Of a DNA stretch of 6,677 nucleotides, positions 5,973-6,677 are shown one piece after another. How positions within the stretch are numbered: the first letter of the stretch is position 1; each line of letters starts with the position of its first letter. The notes below the pieces were generated by a model. It worked only from the letters and a program-made list of their open reading frames with translations. It made no database searches and had not been told where the DNA came from. The DNA is taken from contig SCTE01000306.1 of assembly GCA_004298915.1 (NCBI GenBank), forward strand, positions 1 through 6,677, given 5' to 3'. Source of the DNA: Chloroflexota bacterium. GTDB lineage: Bacteria; Chloroflexota; Limnocylindria; Limnocylindrales; CSP1-4. The position numbers and the translations under genes were made by a program.

Positions 5973-6595
5973 CCACGCCCCTCGGATCGCTCGAGGTCAT
6001 CGAGGCGGGCGCGCGCGTGGCCGCCATCCGGCGCGGGACCCGCGAGACCGATGTCACCGTCCGGGTGGCGCTCGATGGCCGTGGCGACGCCGAGATTGCG
6101 ACCGGGATCGGGTTCTACGACCACCTCCTGACGTCACTTGCCCACCACTCGCTCATCGACATCGCGATCAATGCGAGCGGCGACCTCGAGGTCGACGACC
6201 ACCACACGGTCGAGGACGTCGCCCTGGTGCTGGGTTCGGCGTTGGCGGCCGCCCTCGGCGACCGGGCCGGCATCGAGCGCTTCGGTGATGCGTCGATCCC
6301 GATGGATGAGGCCGTCGCGTCCGCTGTCATCGACCTTGGCGGGCGCCCGTACGCAGTCATCGACCTGCCGTTCCGCGGCGAACGGATCGGTGCCCTGTCG
6401 ACGCAGCTGATCGAGCACGCCCTCGAGGCATTCGCCCGCACGGCCGGCGCCACGCTGCACGTGAACGGCACCGGACGGAACGATCACCACCTCGCCGAGG
6501 CCGCGTTCAAGGCCCTGGCCCGGGCGCTGCGGGCCGCCTGCACGGCGGACCCGCGACGGGTCGGCGCGGCGTCAACCAAGGGCACGCTCGGATGA
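5969..6595 (+). CDS. hisB: HisB, imidazoleglycerol-phosphate dehydratase (monofunctional)
   Basis: Manganese-dependent dehydratase that converts imidazoleglycerol phosphate to imidazole-acetol phosphate; family members assemble as 24-mers. At 208 aa it covers only the IGPD domain, with no N-terminal HAD histidinol-phosphatase as in the bifunctional E. coli protein; the phosphatase must be encoded elsewhere. Seen: GIGFYDHLLTSLAHHSLIDI (46-65, His52, His60), VDDHHTVEDVALVLGSAL (75-92, His78, His79, Glu82), DEAVASAVIDLGGRP (113-127), GTGRNDHHLAEAAFKALARA (167-186, His173, His174, Glu177) and the C-terminal STKGTL (202-207). These metal-binding histidine pairs and the C-terminal tail are the family signature. 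About 14 residues precede the usual R-x-T-x-ET start (RRGTRET, 21-27). The ATG overlaps the hisC stop (ATGA), and its own stop overlaps the hisH ATG. Confidence 0.97.
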   Translation: MTTPLGSLEVIEAGARVAAIRRGTRETDVTVRVALDGRGDAEIATGIGFYDHLLTSLAHHSLIDIAINASGDLEVDDHHTVEDVALVLGSALAAALGDRAGIERFGDASIPMDEAVASAVIDLGGRPYAVIDLPFRGERIGALSTQLIEHALEAFARTAGATLHVNGTGRNDHHLAEAAFKALARALRAACTADPRRVGAASTKGTLG

Positions 6596-6677
6596 GCAGG
6601 GTCTCGCCGCAGGGCGGCCCACGCGGTGGTCTCCGCGTCGCCGTCGTCGACTACGGCGCCGGCGACCTCGTGAGCAT
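6592..6677 (+). CDS. hisH: HisH, glutaminase subunit of imidazoleglycerol-phosphate synthase, N-terminal fragment
   Basis: The ATG at 6592 overlaps the hisB stop as ATGA, and the frame stays open to the window edge (28 codons plus two bases). Residues LRVAVVDYGAGDLVS (14-28) match the family's first strand and loop (usually V-x-V-x-DYG-x-GN-L-x-S-V). Asp25 stands where most HisH proteins have Asn. HisH releases ammonia from glutamine for HisF. The catalytic Cys-His-Glu lies outside the window. About 13 residues precede the first strand. A weak AAGGG at 6578-6582 may be the ribosome site. The call rests on one motif plus its exact place after hisB. Confidence 0.8.
   Translation, partial: MSRVSPQGGPRGGLRVAVVDYGAGDLVS

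Noticed and set aside
1..6677. Mobile elements, CRISPR repeats, tRNA or rRNA genes
   Set aside because: No transposase-like protein, no regularly spaced repeats and no tRNA-like or rRNA-like segments were seen. Nearly every base is in a housekeeping gene.

Overview
The window is GC-rich bacterial DNA with densely packed genes and almost no intergenic space. It holds the 3' part of an elongation factor G (EF-G) family gene and most of a histidine biosynthesis locus. High GC, frequent GTG/TTG starts and the yerC-hisG-hisD-hisC-hisB-hisH order suggest a high-GC phylum such as Chloroflexota or Actinomycetota. The lineage is an inference and cannot be settled from the sequence alone.

Layout: (1) 1-1263, plus strand, the C-terminal ~420 codons of an EF-G-like translation factor; its GTPase domain lies upstream of the window. 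(2) 1264-1298, a short convergent gap with one GC-rich hairpin and no T-tract. (3) 1299-2093, minus strand, hisA, with a possible upstream start at 2132. (4) About 2094-2228, the only real regulatory gap. It contains an AT-rich island (about 2126-2160) with a TrpR-operator-like dyad of 18 bp at 2139-2156, set inside a weaker 36-bp symmetry (2130-2165). Candidate -10 elements for both divergent directions lie on the dyad. (5) 2229-6677, plus strand, a compact operon: yerC/trpR-like regulator, hisG (long form), hisD, hisC, hisB and the first 28 codons of hisH. All five junctions overlap by exactly 4 nt (TTGA, GTGA, ATGA, ATGA, ATGA), which suggests translational coupling.

How the genes work together: HisG commits PRPP and ATP to the pathway, HisA isomerises ProFAR to PRFAR, HisH (with HisF, not seen) makes IGP and AICAR, HisB dehydrates IGP, HisC transaminates imidazole-acetol phosphate, and HisD oxidises histidinol to histidine. 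hisF, hisI/hisE and a histidinol-phosphatase are not in the window. The most interesting point is that a TrpR-superfamily regulator heads the operon and a trp-operator-like dyad sits in the divergent promoter region. Together they suggest an autoregulated histidine repressor controlling hisA and the hisGDCBH operon from one shared site. That the protein binds this dyad is an inference, not something the sequence proves.
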